A stretch of DNA of 64,000 bases from an uncultured beta proteobacterium. Its GTDB lineage: Bacteria > Pseudomonadota > Gammaproteobacteria > Burkholderiales > Burkholderiaceae_B. Position numbers and translations under genes: made by a program. Location: positions 1 through 64,000 of the forward strand of contig CAIJKV010000359.1 in the NCBI GenBank assembly GCA_903821335.1. The letters are read 5' to 3'. This document shows positions 27,025 through 35,729 of this stretch, piece after piece (the stretch's first letter is position 1; every line of letters begins with the position of its first letter). The notes beneath the pieces were generated by a model. The model was not told where the DNA came from and made no database searches. It saw nothing but the letters and a program-made list of their open reading frames with translations.

Positions 27025-28455
27025 CTAGGCGATGCGCACTTTACCCTGCTTCACAGCCTGGGTGAACGTTTCGAAATCGACGGCGTTCTGGCGCGCATAG
27101 GCAAAGGCGAAGGTACACATGGCATCGTCAAGTTGCGTGGTTGTTCCGCAATAGCCAGACAGGATAGCCGGGTCACCCGACCGTGCATGGGCGAGGGCCA
27201 ACGCCCAGCCAAAAAGATGCGCATAGGCAGGAAACTCTTTTTTGCCCACACCTTCTGGCCCAAAGGAAATGCCACCTTTCATGTCGCGCAGTTGACGGAC
27301 ATAAAACTGCCTGGACTTGGTTTGACCATAACCCAGCAGCATATCCGGCGCCCCCTGAATCAGCCGTTGTCCTGCTGCGACGCGATGCCCCTGGTGGGTG
27401 AACACCGGGTCACCAAAGTAGGGTGCCAGCACTGAACTTTCTGCCTGCTTGTATTGCAGGAAGAGAGGGTCCTGATCATCGATGCCCGTCATGTACAGCA
27501 TCAGGCAACTCAAGCCGACGCTGCCCACGCCTACGACTTGCCGCGCGAAATCAACCAGTCGATAGCGTTTGAGCAACTGTCTGCGATCTGACAAGAGTGA
27601 GTCGGCATAACTCACCAGGACCTGGTCCAGGAATTGTTCCATCGGGCCGCCGGTGTGGCTGATCTCGGCGCGCTCGATCAGCGGCGCACGATCAGTGATT
27701 TGACGCCGACCATTCGTCATATGGGTGAACTTCTTGAGTACTCCAAAATTGGTATTGTCCCGAGCGTAAGCAATCTGCTTGCGGATGAATTGCTGCGCCT
27801 GGCTGCCAAAGGGGCGTGCAGTGTCTCTCAGTCGCCTGTCGTCAATGTACTCGTGGGCCAATTGCAAATAGGGCATCTGCGCATAGTCGAGCAAATGGCG
27901 ACGGTATGACGTGACAATGTTGCGCACGATGCCTTGGGCATACACTTTGTCGGCACCAATTGACTCAGCAGCGATCACCGCGCTCGCCACCAGTCTTTTT
28001 AAATCCCATTCCCAACTACCTGGCAGTGTTTCGTCAAAATCACTGATGCCGAATACCAACTGGTGCTCGGTCGTGGCGAAAAAGCCGAAATTCGATACAT
28101 GCATGTCACCGCAAAGTTGCACGTGGATATTGGTGCAAGGACTCTTGGCCAGGTCGTGGGCCATGATGGCCGCGCCACCGCGGTAAAAGGCAAAAGGTGA
28201 GGCAGCCATGCGCTGGTGTCGTATCGGGACCAGTTCGGGGATGCGTGTCCTGGCCTGACGCAGCAGGATGTCAACGGGTTCCGGTCGTGACGGCGTCACG
28301 GCCCATACAGACTGCGCAGACCGACTGACTTGCTGGCGCGTGGCCTTGCCCAGTGCTGTGCGCTCCTGATAGGACGGGCGCATTTTCAGGTAGGAACGCA
28401 GGTGTGGAACAGGGGTGTGTTCGATCAGGTGAAGTAAGTTTTTCGCGCGTGGCAT
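27025..28455 (-). CDS. DUF2252 family protein
   Basis: This is a 476-residue protein with the DUF2252 pattern: FAFYRGGAAIMAHDLAKSP, then VQLCGDMHVSNFGFF and FGISDFDETLPGSWEWDLKR. The GDxHxxN and DFDE elements resemble the catalytic and metal-binding loops of aminoglycoside-phosphotransferase-like kinases, so a phosphotransfer activity is possible but unproven. The ATG at 28455 is used; an in-frame TTG at 28470 is the alternative and neither has a clear ribosome-binding site. It diverges from the radical SAM gene with about 160 bp between, and converges on the GntR remnant. Confidence 0.85.
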   Translation of the reverse strand: MPRAKNLLHLIEHTPVPHLRSYLKMRPSYQERTALGKATRQQVSRSAQSVWAVTPSRPEPVDILLRQARTRIPELVPIRHQRMAASPFAFYRGGAAIMAHDLAKSPCTNIHVQLCGDMHVSNFGFFATTEHQLVFGISDFDETLPGSWEWDLKRLVASAVIAAESIGADKVYAQGIVRNIVTSYRRHLLDYAQMPYLQLAHEYIDDRRLRDTARPFGSQAQQFIRKQIAYARDNTNFGVLKKFTHMTNGRRQITDRAPLIERAEISHTGGPMEQFLDQVLVSYADSLLSDRRQLLKRYRLVDFARQVVGVGSVGLSCLMLYMTGIDDQDPLFLQYKQAESSVLAPYFGDPVFTHQGHRVAAGQRLIQGAPDMLLGYGQTKSRQFYVRQLRDMKGGISFGPEGVGKKEFPAYAHLFGWALALAHARSGDPAILSGYCGTTTQLDDAMCTFAFAYARQNAVDFETFTQAVKQGKVRIA

Positions 28456-28613
28456 CAGGTGTGATCGCAAGGTTGCAAGTGATACAGACTCTTTTACTCC
28501 CTTTGTGGGGTTTTCCGGGTTTCCAGGCTGATGCTGGCAAGCATTCCGACGCCAGCCAGTCGCCGCCTATAATTAGTGACCCCATATTCAGGCGGCAATA
28601 CTTGGCCCAAATC

Positions 28614-30545
28614 ATGTCCGCTTTGCCCCTACGCGTGCTCTCAGTGATTGCGCCGATGACGCAGCTCAACACCCCCTATCCGTCGACCGCCTACCTGACG
28701 GGGTTTTTGCGTTCACGGGGCGTCGCAGCCTTTCAGGAAGACCTGGCACTGGCACTTGTGCTGCGCTTGTTGTCCTGCGCCGGGTTGCAACACGTGGCGG
28801 CGCGGGTCGATGCGTTGCCCGCCGCCCGACATACGGCGTCGGTGCAGGGTTTCGTCGCGCAGCGTGGCCGTTACCTGGCGACCATTGAGCCGGTGATTGC
28901 CTTTTTGCAGGGGCGAGACTCGACCCTGGCGCACCGTATCGTCAGTCGTCAGTTCCTCCCGGAGGGCCCGCGCTTTGACTCCCTGGACGCGTATGTCGAC
29001 GACGAGGGCGGCGATCCTCTGGGCTGGGCCTTCGGCGCGCTGGGCCTGACGGATCGCGCCAAGCACCTTGCTACGCTGTACTTGAATGACCTGGCCGATG
29101 TGTTGCGTGATGCCGTAGACCCGCGCTTTGAGTTTGTACGTTATGCCGAGGCACTGGCCGCCAGCCAGCCCACGTTTGACCCGTTGGCCGAGGCTCTGGC
29201 GGCTCCCGCCAATCTGGTGGACGACACCTTAAACGACCTGACCCTGGACGCGATCGCCCGGCATTTGCCCACGCTGGTGCTCATCTCCGTGCCCTTTCCA
29301 GGGTCTGTCTATGCGGCGTTTCGCATCGCGCAGTCCATCAAGGCACATCATCCGCATATCGTCGTGACGCTGGGTGGCGGGTTTGTGAACACTGAGTTGC
29401 GCGACCTGGCCGAGCCGCGTGTGTTCGACTATTTTGACTTTGTGACGCTGGACGCGGGTGAACGTCCTTTGCTGGCCCTGATGGAACACCTGCGGGGCAA
29501 GCGCGGGCTTGCGCGCCTGGTGAGGACGTTCGTGCGTGACGCCGACTCGGGGCAGGTGCGTTACATCAACATGGTCGAGCCTGACGTTGCGTTCGACGAA
29601 GTGGGCACACCGACCTGGGATGGCTTGCGACTTGATCAATACCTGTCGCTGCTCGACATGCTCAATCCCATGCACCGGCTCTGGAGCGATGGTCGCTGGA
29701 ACAAACTTACCATTGCGCATGGCTGCTACTGGAAGAAGTGCAGCTTCTGCGATGTGAGCCTTGATTACATCGGGCGCTACGAGGCCGCTTCGGCGACGGT
29801 GCTCGCGGACCGCATCGATACCATCGTGCGCGAAACCGGTCAGACCGGTTTTCACTTCGTGGATGAAGCCGCGCCACCTAAATCCTTGAAGGCGCTGGCG
29901 ACGGAACTGATCGCGCGCAATACCGGCATTTCATGGTGGGGAAACATCCGCTTTGAAAAAACGTTCAGCCCCGAGTTGTGCGAGTTGCTGGCAGACAGTG
30001 GCTGCATCGCCGTGTCGGGCGGTCTTGAAGTTGCCTCCGACCGGTTGCTCAAACTGATGAAAAAGGGCGTTTCGGTTGACCAGGTCGCGCGCGTGACCAA
30101 GGCCTTCACTGATGCCGGCATTCTGGTGCACGCCTACCTGATGTATGGCTTTCCGACTCAGACGGTGCAAGACACCGTCGATGCCCTGGAATATGTGAGG
30201 CAGCTGTTCCTGAACGGCTGCATTCAAAGCGGTTTTTTCCATCGATTCACCTGTACGGTGCATTCCCCGGTAGGCCAGAATCCAGAGGAATATGGTGTCA
30301 CGCTCAAACAGTTGCCACCGGTGACATTCGCTAAGAATGACATCGGCTTTTTCGACCCCACGGGTGTTGACCACGCCGCACTGGGCATCGGGCTGAAAAA
30401 AGCAATCTACAACTTCATGCACGGCATCGGGCTGGAAGAAGATGTGAACAGTTGGTTCGATTTCAAGGTGCCACGCACGACCGTTGCGCACAATCGGATT
30501 GAAAAAGCGTTACGCATGACGACTGGGGTCAATCGTCATGCGTAA
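28614..30545 (+). CDS. B12-binding domain radical SAM protein
   Basis: The 643-residue protein has an N-terminal region (residues 1-220) with the opening LRVLSVIAPMTQLNTPYPST, a cobalamin-binding-like Rossmann segment (VLISVPFPGSVYAAFRIAQS, then TLGGGFVNTEL), and a radical SAM core. The cluster motif is HGCYWKKCSFCDVS, i.e. Cys371-x4-Cys376-x2-Cys379, instead of the usual Cx3Cx2C. No DxHxxG histidine ligand is visible, so cobalamin would bind base-off without it, if at all. I take the ATG at 28614 because the family match begins there; the longer frame upstream is not protein-like. It overlaps an MFS gene by 8 bp. Reaction unknown. Confidence 0.88.
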   Translation: MSALPLRVLSVIAPMTQLNTPYPSTAYLTGFLRSRGVAAFQEDLALALVLRLLSCAGLQHVAARVDALPAARHTASVQGFVAQRGRYLATIEPVIAFLQGRDSTLAHRIVSRQFLPEGPRFDSLDAYVDDEGGDPLGWAFGALGLTDRAKHLATLYLNDLADVLRDAVDPRFEFVRYAEALAASQPTFDPLAEALAAPANLVDDTLNDLTLDAIARHLPTLVLISVPFPGSVYAAFRIAQSIKAHHPHIVVTLGGGFVNTELRDLAEPRVFDYFDFVTLDAGERPLLALMEHLRGKRGLARLVRTFVRDADSGQVRYINMVEPDVAFDEVGTPTWDGLRLDQYLSLLDMLNPMHRLWSDGRWNKLTIAHGCYWKKCSFCDVSLDYIGRYEAASATVLADRIDTIVRETGQTGFHFVDEAAPPKSLKALATELIARNTGISWWGNIRFEKTFSPELCELLADSGCIAVSGGLEVASDRLLKLMKKGVSVDQVARVTKAFTDAGILVHAYLMYGFPTQTVQDTVDALEYVRQLFLNGCIQSGFFHRFTCTVHSPVGQNPEEYGVTLKQLPPVTFAKNDIGFFDPTGVDHAALGIGLKKAIYNFMHGIGLEEDVNSWFDFKVPRTTVAHNRIEKALRMTTGVNRHA

Positions 30546-31728
30546 GCCTGCATTCGGCGTCCATCCTGATGTGTTCAAGCTGGGTCTGGTCAGTTTTTTG
30601 ACCGATCTGAGTTCTGAAATGATTTTTTCGGTCTTTGCTGTGTTCTTCACAACAGTGGCTGGGGCAACGGCTGCACTATTGGGACTCGTCGAGGGCTTGG
30701 CCGACCTGGCCGCGGCGTCGCTGAATTACCTTTCCGGCTGGCTCTCTGACCGAACCGGAAAACGCAAAATCCTGACCTTCGCTGGCTACGGCTTTTCTAC
30801 CCTTGCCAAACTGATCCTGCTGATATCTTCGACCGTCACAGGCCTGGGACTTTTTCGGGTAATCGAGCGGTTGGGAAAAAGTTTTCGCGGTCCACCGCGT
30901 GATGCCTGGCTTGCGTCGGTGGCTGATCCACGCACCAGGGGCTATGCATTTGGCGTACACAAGGCGCTGGACAAATCTGGCGCAGTACTCGGGCCTCTTG
31001 CGGCGTATGGGCTGCTTTCCTGGCTAGGTGATACGGCGTCCACTTATCGCATTCTCTTTGTGGTTGCGCTCGTTCCGGCCGTTCTTGCGGTCATTGTCCT
31101 CGGACTTGTCAAGGAAGTGCCGGGCACGCCACATGAACATGAAAATATGGTCCAAACGTGGAACGTCCTGAGCCCGGACTTCAAGCGCTATCTCATCACT
31201 TCAGCCATCTTCTCACTGGCGTATTTCAGTTTCAGCTTTTTGTTGTTGCGCGCTTATCGCATGGGCTTTGCAGTTAAAGATGTGGTCTTGCTGTACGCGC
31301 TATTCAACATCTCTTGCGTGGTCGCCTCACCTGTTCTTGGCAAGCTTGGTGATCACGTGGGTCGTGGGCGAATGATCTTGCTGGGCTACACGACTTATTT
31401 TCTGATGTGCCTGGGATTTGTACTGGCTACGACACGCTGGCAGGTCATTGGTTTATTCGTGGTATTCGGCGTTTTCTACGCGATCGACGAAGTGCAAAGC
31501 AAGGCGTTTATTGCAGACCTTGAATTGAACCGGCGTGGCTCCGCCATGGGCGTCTATAACCTGGTCACCGGCATGGTGTACCTGCCGGCATCACTGATCG
31601 CCGGCGCTTGGTGGGCACTGAACCCTGACAGCGCTTTCCTGTTCGCTGCAGGAGTGAGTGCGATCGCACTGGCTGTATTTCTGGCCCTGCGGCCAGATCG
31701 CAGGCAAGTCGGTCGTCGACCCGCTTAA
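30538..31728 (+). CDS. MFS transporter
   Basis: This is a 396-residue major facilitator with twelve predicted spans. It opens LGLVSFLTDLSSEMIFSVFA and has the loop 2-3 motif GWLSDRTGKRK and a second-half GKLGDHVGRGR. It belongs to the group of MFS proteins with the SFLTDLSSEM start, mostly uncharacterised exporters. The 8-bp overlap with the radical SAM gene implies coupled expression, so it may export that enzyme's product or bring in its substrate. It converges with the ParA-like gene, leaving 1 bp between stops. Confidence 0.92.
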   Translation: MRKPAFGVHPDVFKLGLVSFLTDLSSEMIFSVFAVFFTTVAGATAALLGLVEGLADLAAASLNYLSGWLSDRTGKRKILTFAGYGFSTLAKLILLISSTVTGLGLFRVIERLGKSFRGPPRDAWLASVADPRTRGYAFGVHKALDKSGAVLGPLAAYGLLSWLGDTASTYRILFVVALVPAVLAVIVLGLVKEVPGTPHEHENMVQTWNVLSPDFKRYLITSAIFSLAYFSFSFLLLRAYRMGFAVKDVVLLYALFNISCVVASPVLGKLGDHVGRGRMILLGYTTYFLMCLGFVLATTRWQVIGLFVVFGVFYAIDEVQSKAFIADLELNRRGSAMGVYNLVTGMVYLPASLIAGAWWALNPDSAFLFAAGVSAIALAVFLALRPDRRQVGRRPA

Positions 31729-31729
31729 G

Positions 31730-32455
31730 TCAAACTCCGGCTTTTTCAAGCTCGGAATAAGCGTGGTTCATCCACATCTTCAGGCGTTGGCGCTCCATCA
31801 GTCCAAGGCTGGTTTCACTATTTGCCGAGGCATTCCTGGCTGCCCAGAAACTGACATTGTGTGTATCAATTTTTTGTACCACGGATTCATGCAGGCGCTT
31901 GATCGTGATGACCTTTGCGCCAAGTGCCTGCGCACGCTCAAGCTGGCCTGATTTTTCAAGTTGTGTGAAATCTCCGCCTCGAAGCTGGTTCAGAACCAGC
32001 ACATGATTGATGCGTGAACCGAACCGGTCCAGCAGGCGGGTCAGCAGGTCGACCGAGTCGCGACCAGAGTCCATGACGTGCCAGTAGTGGAGGGTAAAGC
32101 CGGTTTGCTCGGCCATGTCGAGCACGCCGGATTCTTCCATCCATCGCACCAGAGGCTCGTGCGTTTGCGCCGCCAGGTCGACCAGCACGCGGCATCCGGG
32201 TTGCTCCACCGCAGTCTCGATGATGTGATCGAGCGCTTCGTAGCGGTCAATGAGCACCGGGGAAGCAAAATCAGCGTAGAAACGAAGCAGGGCACCATGC
32301 GATCGGTCCGTGTCAAAGCCAACAAAGGGCAACTGATGATCGATGAGAAACTGGGCAATCAGGCGGGCAACCATTGATTTGCCAACCCCGCCTTTTTCAC
32401 CGCCAATAAAATGTACTTTTGATACAGCCTGCGGACTATCTGAAAAAATTTGCAT
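31730..32455 (-). CDS. ParA/MinD-like P-loop ATPase, orphan
   Basis: The 241-residue protein has the deviant Walker A GGEKGGVGKSMVARL (Lys21 signature and Lys26), switch-like region VGFDTDRSHG and a Walker B-like VLVDLAAQTHEP. It resembles the CobQ/MinD/ParA NTPases that segregate DNA or position protein complexes. There is no parB or centromere-like repeat nearby, so DNA partition is unlikely. It lies 111 bp downstream of the transglutaminase gene on the same strand. Its partner and cargo are unknown. Confidence 0.85.
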   Translation of the reverse strand: MQIFSDSPQAVSKVHFIGGEKGGVGKSMVARLIAQFLIDHQLPFVGFDTDRSHGALLRFYADFASPVLIDRYEALDHIIETAVEQPGCRVLVDLAAQTHEPLVRWMEESGVLDMAEQTGFTLHYWHVMDSGRDSVDLLTRLLDRFGSRINHVLVLNQLRGGDFTQLEKSGQLERAQALGAKVITIKRLHESVVQKIDTHNVSFWAARNASANSETSLGLMERQRLKMWMNHAYSELEKAGV

Positions 32456-32566
32456 GGTACGAACCGGTAATTTGCCTGAGATGAATTGTACGTTGCGGGC
32501 GTTGGACTATGCCGAAAAATTTTAAACATTCGCGCGGTGATGTTGACAATATTGTTTGGGATCTGG

Positions 32567-33427
32567 TCAGTCCGTTGACAATGCTTCCCATCGGTGCATG
32601 GGAAGCTCCCAGCCCCTGGCTGGATCACGCAATGCACCAATCTGTAGCATCGGCAACTGGGACGTCACATCACCAAAAATGGTTGCGAACGAGGCGTCCG
32701 CAGCATCCCGACCGGTTCCAAGTCTGACGAACCCCATGGGAATGGCGGCACAGGAAGGGTCAAATATATACCAGTGATGCGACAGGTAAACCTCTACATA
32801 GGCATGAAAGTCGGTCGGGCCCAACGCCGGATCGGCTCCATAATCAATCCCCGTGGTGTAGCGTGCAGGGATGCTCAGCGCCCTGCAAAGGGCAATCATC
32901 AAATGAGCAAAGTCACGGCAAACGCCAGAATTTTGCTCGAGTGTTTCAATCGCCGATGTCACGGACGTGCTGGCTTTCTTCCTGAAGATGACGTTCTGCC
33001 TGACCCAGCGCTGAATTGCATCCACGCGCTGGTAGCCACGTGGCAAGTGACCGAACTGTGACATGGCCAGGGTGGCGAATCTGTCTGACTGGCAATAGCG
33101 GCTGGGGTAAAGGTAAGGCAGAACTTCATCGGGCAGATCGGTGACGGGGATTTCAAACACTTCATAGGGGTTAGAGATCAGGTGCTCGATTTCGACCGTC
33201 GCGCTGTAGGTCAATGCCAGGGGACCCTGAAAGGCATTTAAACGAAAAATTCTGGTTCGGGTCGAGGCGTCTTCGGACGACCGGATGTCAACACGCTGAT
33301 TGATGACAAGCGACTCTTCGAGCAGGTGTTGCCGTTGCGTTCGGGTTGCCTGGAGATTGAAAATAAAGTCCGCACCGGGGGACGTGACGTCGTATCGCAG
33401 GTCGATGGTGAAAAAAAGATGAACCAT
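32567..33427 (-). CDS. Transglutaminase-like cysteine peptidase-fold protein
   Basis: This is a 286-residue protein with an N-terminal beta-rich domain (residues 1-100) and a transglutaminase core with a complete triad: Cys170 (NSGVCRDFAHLMIALCRALS), His208 (TDFHAYVEVYL) and Asp223 (WYIFDPS). The family includes peptidases and amidases; no signal peptide is seen, so it is cytoplasmic. The start at 33427 has GAGGT upstream. It is divergent from the ChaA-like antiporter gene. Biological role unknown. Confidence 0.9.
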   Translation of the reverse strand: MVHLFFTIDLRYDVTSPGADFIFNLQATRTQRQHLLEESLVINQRVDIRSSEDASTRTRIFRLNAFQGPLALTYSATVEIEHLISNPYEVFEIPVTDLPDEVLPYLYPSRYCQSDRFATLAMSQFGHLPRGYQRVDAIQRWVRQNVIFRKKASTSVTSAIETLEQNSGVCRDFAHLMIALCRALSIPARYTTGIDYGADPALGPTDFHAYVEVYLSHHWYIFDPSCAAIPMGFVRLGTGRDAADASFATIFGDVTSQLPMLQIGALRDPARGWELPMHRWEALSTD

Positions 33428-33568
33428 GTGACCTCAACCTGTTGATTGACTCTTATTTGCGCGTTACGCACAACCTGAAGTCTGCTTTCAGTCTAACTGA
33501 TCATCTGTCTACACTATGATAGCCAGTCATCCGATCAAACATCGCAACCGGTATCAGGCCACGTTTCA

Positions 33569-34657
33569 ATGACCCGAAAAATCTTGGGCGACGTCCCGCT
33601 TTGGAGTATTGCACTTCCCTTGGGTGCCTGCGTGATGCTCGCGGCGACCTGGGGGCACACGCCTGGCTGGCTGCTGATGTCGTGCGCCGCCGCTGCACTG
33701 ATTGCGGCGGTCCTTGTGGCCGTGTACCACGCTGAGGTAATTGCGCTGCGGGTCGGCGAACCCTTTGGCACGCTGGTGCTGGCGCTGGCGGTCACTGTGA
33801 TCGAGGTCTCACTGATTGTTTCAATGATGATGTCCAGTGGCACGGCTGCGAGCGCATTGGCGCGCGACACGGTGTTTGCGACGGTGATGATCATCTGTAA
33901 CGGTGTCATCGGGCTGTGCCTGTTGATGGGAACCTTGCGCCACCGTGTTCTGGCCTTCAGGGTCGAAGGGACGGTGCCGGCGCTGGCCGTGCTGGCGACC
34001 CTGACGACCTTGACACTAGTTCTGCCGACATTCACCTCGTCGACTGCCGGGCCAACCCTTTCCAGCTCGCAGCTGGTCTTTGCCGGCGTGGTGTCGTTGA
34101 CGCTTTATGGCGTTTTTGTCTTTGTGCAGACGGTGCGCCATCGTGACTATTTCCTGACCGAGAATGTCGAGACGGGGGAAGTGCATGCCGCGACGCCCAC
34201 GGTCGCGGTGGCGGTGGTCAGCCTCTTGCTGTTGTTTGTTTCCCTGGTCGCGGTCGTGGGGCTGGCCAAGGTGCTTGCACCAGGCATCGAGAGTGCCGTG
34301 TCCGCCGCGGGCATGCCACATTCCGTGGTTGGCATCGCGATCGCGCTCATGGTCCTGCTGCCGGAAACGTGGGCCGCTCTGCGAGCCGCGATGCGCAACC
34401 GTATGCAGATCAGCCTGAATCTGGCGCTGGGTTCCGCATTGGCCACGATCGGTTTGACCATCCCTGCGGTGGCGACGACTTCAATCATTCTTGGGCTGCC
34501 GCTTGACCTCGGCCTGGCACCCAAGGAAGTGACGCTGCTGGTGCTCAGCCTGTTTCTGTCTTCGATGACCCTTGCAGGAGGGCGGGCGACTGTGCTTCAG
34601 GGGGCCGTGCACCTTGTCCTGTTCGCAGTATTTGTTTTTCTTGCCATGGTGCCCTGA
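33569..34657 (+). CDS. Calcium/sodium:proton antiporter of the ChaA type
   Basis: The 362-residue inner-membrane protein has about eleven spans and the two alpha-repeat motifs of the Ca2+:cation antiporter superfamily: GEPFGTLVLALAVTVIEVSL in the first half and MVLLPETWAALRAAMRN...LGSALATIGLTIPAVA in the second, each with an acidic residue (Glu) in the membrane. This is the ChaA ionic-transporter pattern. It exports Na+, Ca2+ or K+ in exchange for protons. It stands alone, divergent from the transglutaminase gene and convergent with DUF4239. Confidence 0.9.
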   Translation: MTRKILGDVPLWSIALPLGACVMLAATWGHTPGWLLMSCAAAALIAAVLVAVYHAEVIALRVGEPFGTLVLALAVTVIEVSLIVSMMMSSGTAASALARDTVFATVMIICNGVIGLCLLMGTLRHRVLAFRVEGTVPALAVLATLTTLTLVLPTFTSSTAGPTLSSSQLVFAGVVSLTLYGVFVFVQTVRHRDYFLTENVETGEVHAATPTVAVAVVSLLLLFVSLVAVVGLAKVLAPGIESAVSAAGMPHSVVGIAIALMVLLPETWAALRAAMRNRMQISLNLALGSALATIGLTIPAVATTSIILGLPLDLGLAPKEVTLLVLSLFLSSMTLAGGRATVLQGAVHLVLFAVFVFLAMVP

Positions 34658-34701
34658 CCGGCGCGCAGACTGCGTGTGTTGCGCAGGCCGTGGACCAGCG
34701 T

Positions 34702-35508
34702 TTATTGAATCGCCGGGGGCGTTGGTGGCTGCAGCGTGACCAGTGCCTTGGCAATCGGATCGGGCGATATATTGGTTCCACCCATGAATGGATGGTCAAT
34801 GATCAGTACCGCAGAAAACAGCACACTGATCAGCACAATCTGGGTGCAAAGTGCCAGAATCCGCATGGAGGTTGGTTGCATGAGTCTGAGCGAAGCGATA
34901 ATGATGACGCCTGCCAGGCTCAGATAGTTCACGATCCAGAACAGGGTCGGCAGACTGCTTCGGGAGTTCAGAATTCTGGTGGCTCTTGAATGATAAATTT
35001 CATCGGACTTCCTGACGATATCCCCGTACAGGGAAACCTGGCGAGGATCTTGCGGTTTGAGTTGTTCGAGTTCCTTGAACAGGTCCTGCAATAAACCAGC
35101 GGTCTTTTTACTGCCCCGGCCTGAGGATAACATCGGCCATTCGTCGGTGACGACCGAGTCGGAATATTGTTTTAATCCGCCGCGCAACGCGGTGGCTTGT
35201 GGGCTGCCTTCGAGTACCAGCAGTCTGTCCATGCTGACGATACGGGTGGCCTCGGTCGTGACGTCCGATTCAAAGCGATCCGTGGTCCCCATGACCAGCA
35301 CGAGTGAAAAGCCAAGGACAACAAAGGCACCTGACAAGGTGTTTTGCGTTGCGGTATCAAGAATGTCACCGTCGTAGTCATCGAGTTTCAGTTTGCCGGA
35401 TATTTTGCGAAAAACTGAAACCAGCAATGCGATGCAAAGCAACGCACCGAATGGAAAGATCAGAAAAATTAGCCATTCAGGCAGTCTTGCCATCACAATA
35501 TTAAACAT
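34702..35508 (-). CDS. DUF4239 membrane protein
   Basis: This 268-residue protein has an N-terminal helix (LIFLIFPFGALLCIALLVSV), a DDYDGDILDTATQNTLSGAF segment followed by a second helix, a soluble middle region (residues 90-185) and two C-terminal helices (IVNYLSLAGVIIIASL and ILALCTQIVLISVLFSAVLI). This matches the bestrophin-like DUF4239 family. The start at 35508 has GAGGC upstream; a much longer frame upstream is Cys-rich and not protein-like. Function unknown. Between it and recC lie 221 bp with no gene, holding two divergent promoters that I cannot place precisely. Confidence 0.8.
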   Translation of the reverse strand: MFNIVMARLPEWLIFLIFPFGALLCIALLVSVFRKISGKLKLDDYDGDILDTATQNTLSGAFVVLGFSLVLVMGTTDRFESDVTTEATRIVSMDRLLVLEGSPQATALRGGLKQYSDSVVTDEWPMLSSGRGSKKTAGLLQDLFKELEQLKPQDPRQVSLYGDIVRKSDEIYHSRATRILNSRSSLPTLFWIVNYLSLAGVIIIASLRLMQPTSMRILALCTQIVLISVLFSAVLIIDHPFMGGTNISPDPIAKALVTLQPPTPPAIQ

Positions 35509-35729
35509 TGAAGTTGCCTCGGTCGTGCCCGTTTGTGTGGAGTCGTGTGGATGGCACCATGAGGTGAATTTTACGCAATTTTTGTCACCACGCGTCCCGG
35601 TGCCCCAGGAACAGATTTCACCTTCAGGACGGGACGCCTGGCTCATCTGGTGAGACACAGGACAGGCATAATGTGCTCTGCAGATCTCCATGCATAAGTT
35701 GAGCCAATCTCCACAACCTCCGGTGCAGC

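Noticed and set aside
28353-28613. Extended N-terminus of the radical SAM gene
   Set aside because: It would overlap the divergent DUF2252 gene, and the added residues do not resemble the family; the ATG at 28614 begins the conserved part.
31730-32455. ParA-like gene as sign of a plasmid or integrated element
   Set aside because: No parB, replication, integrase or transfer genes, and neighbours are ordinary chromosomal genes.
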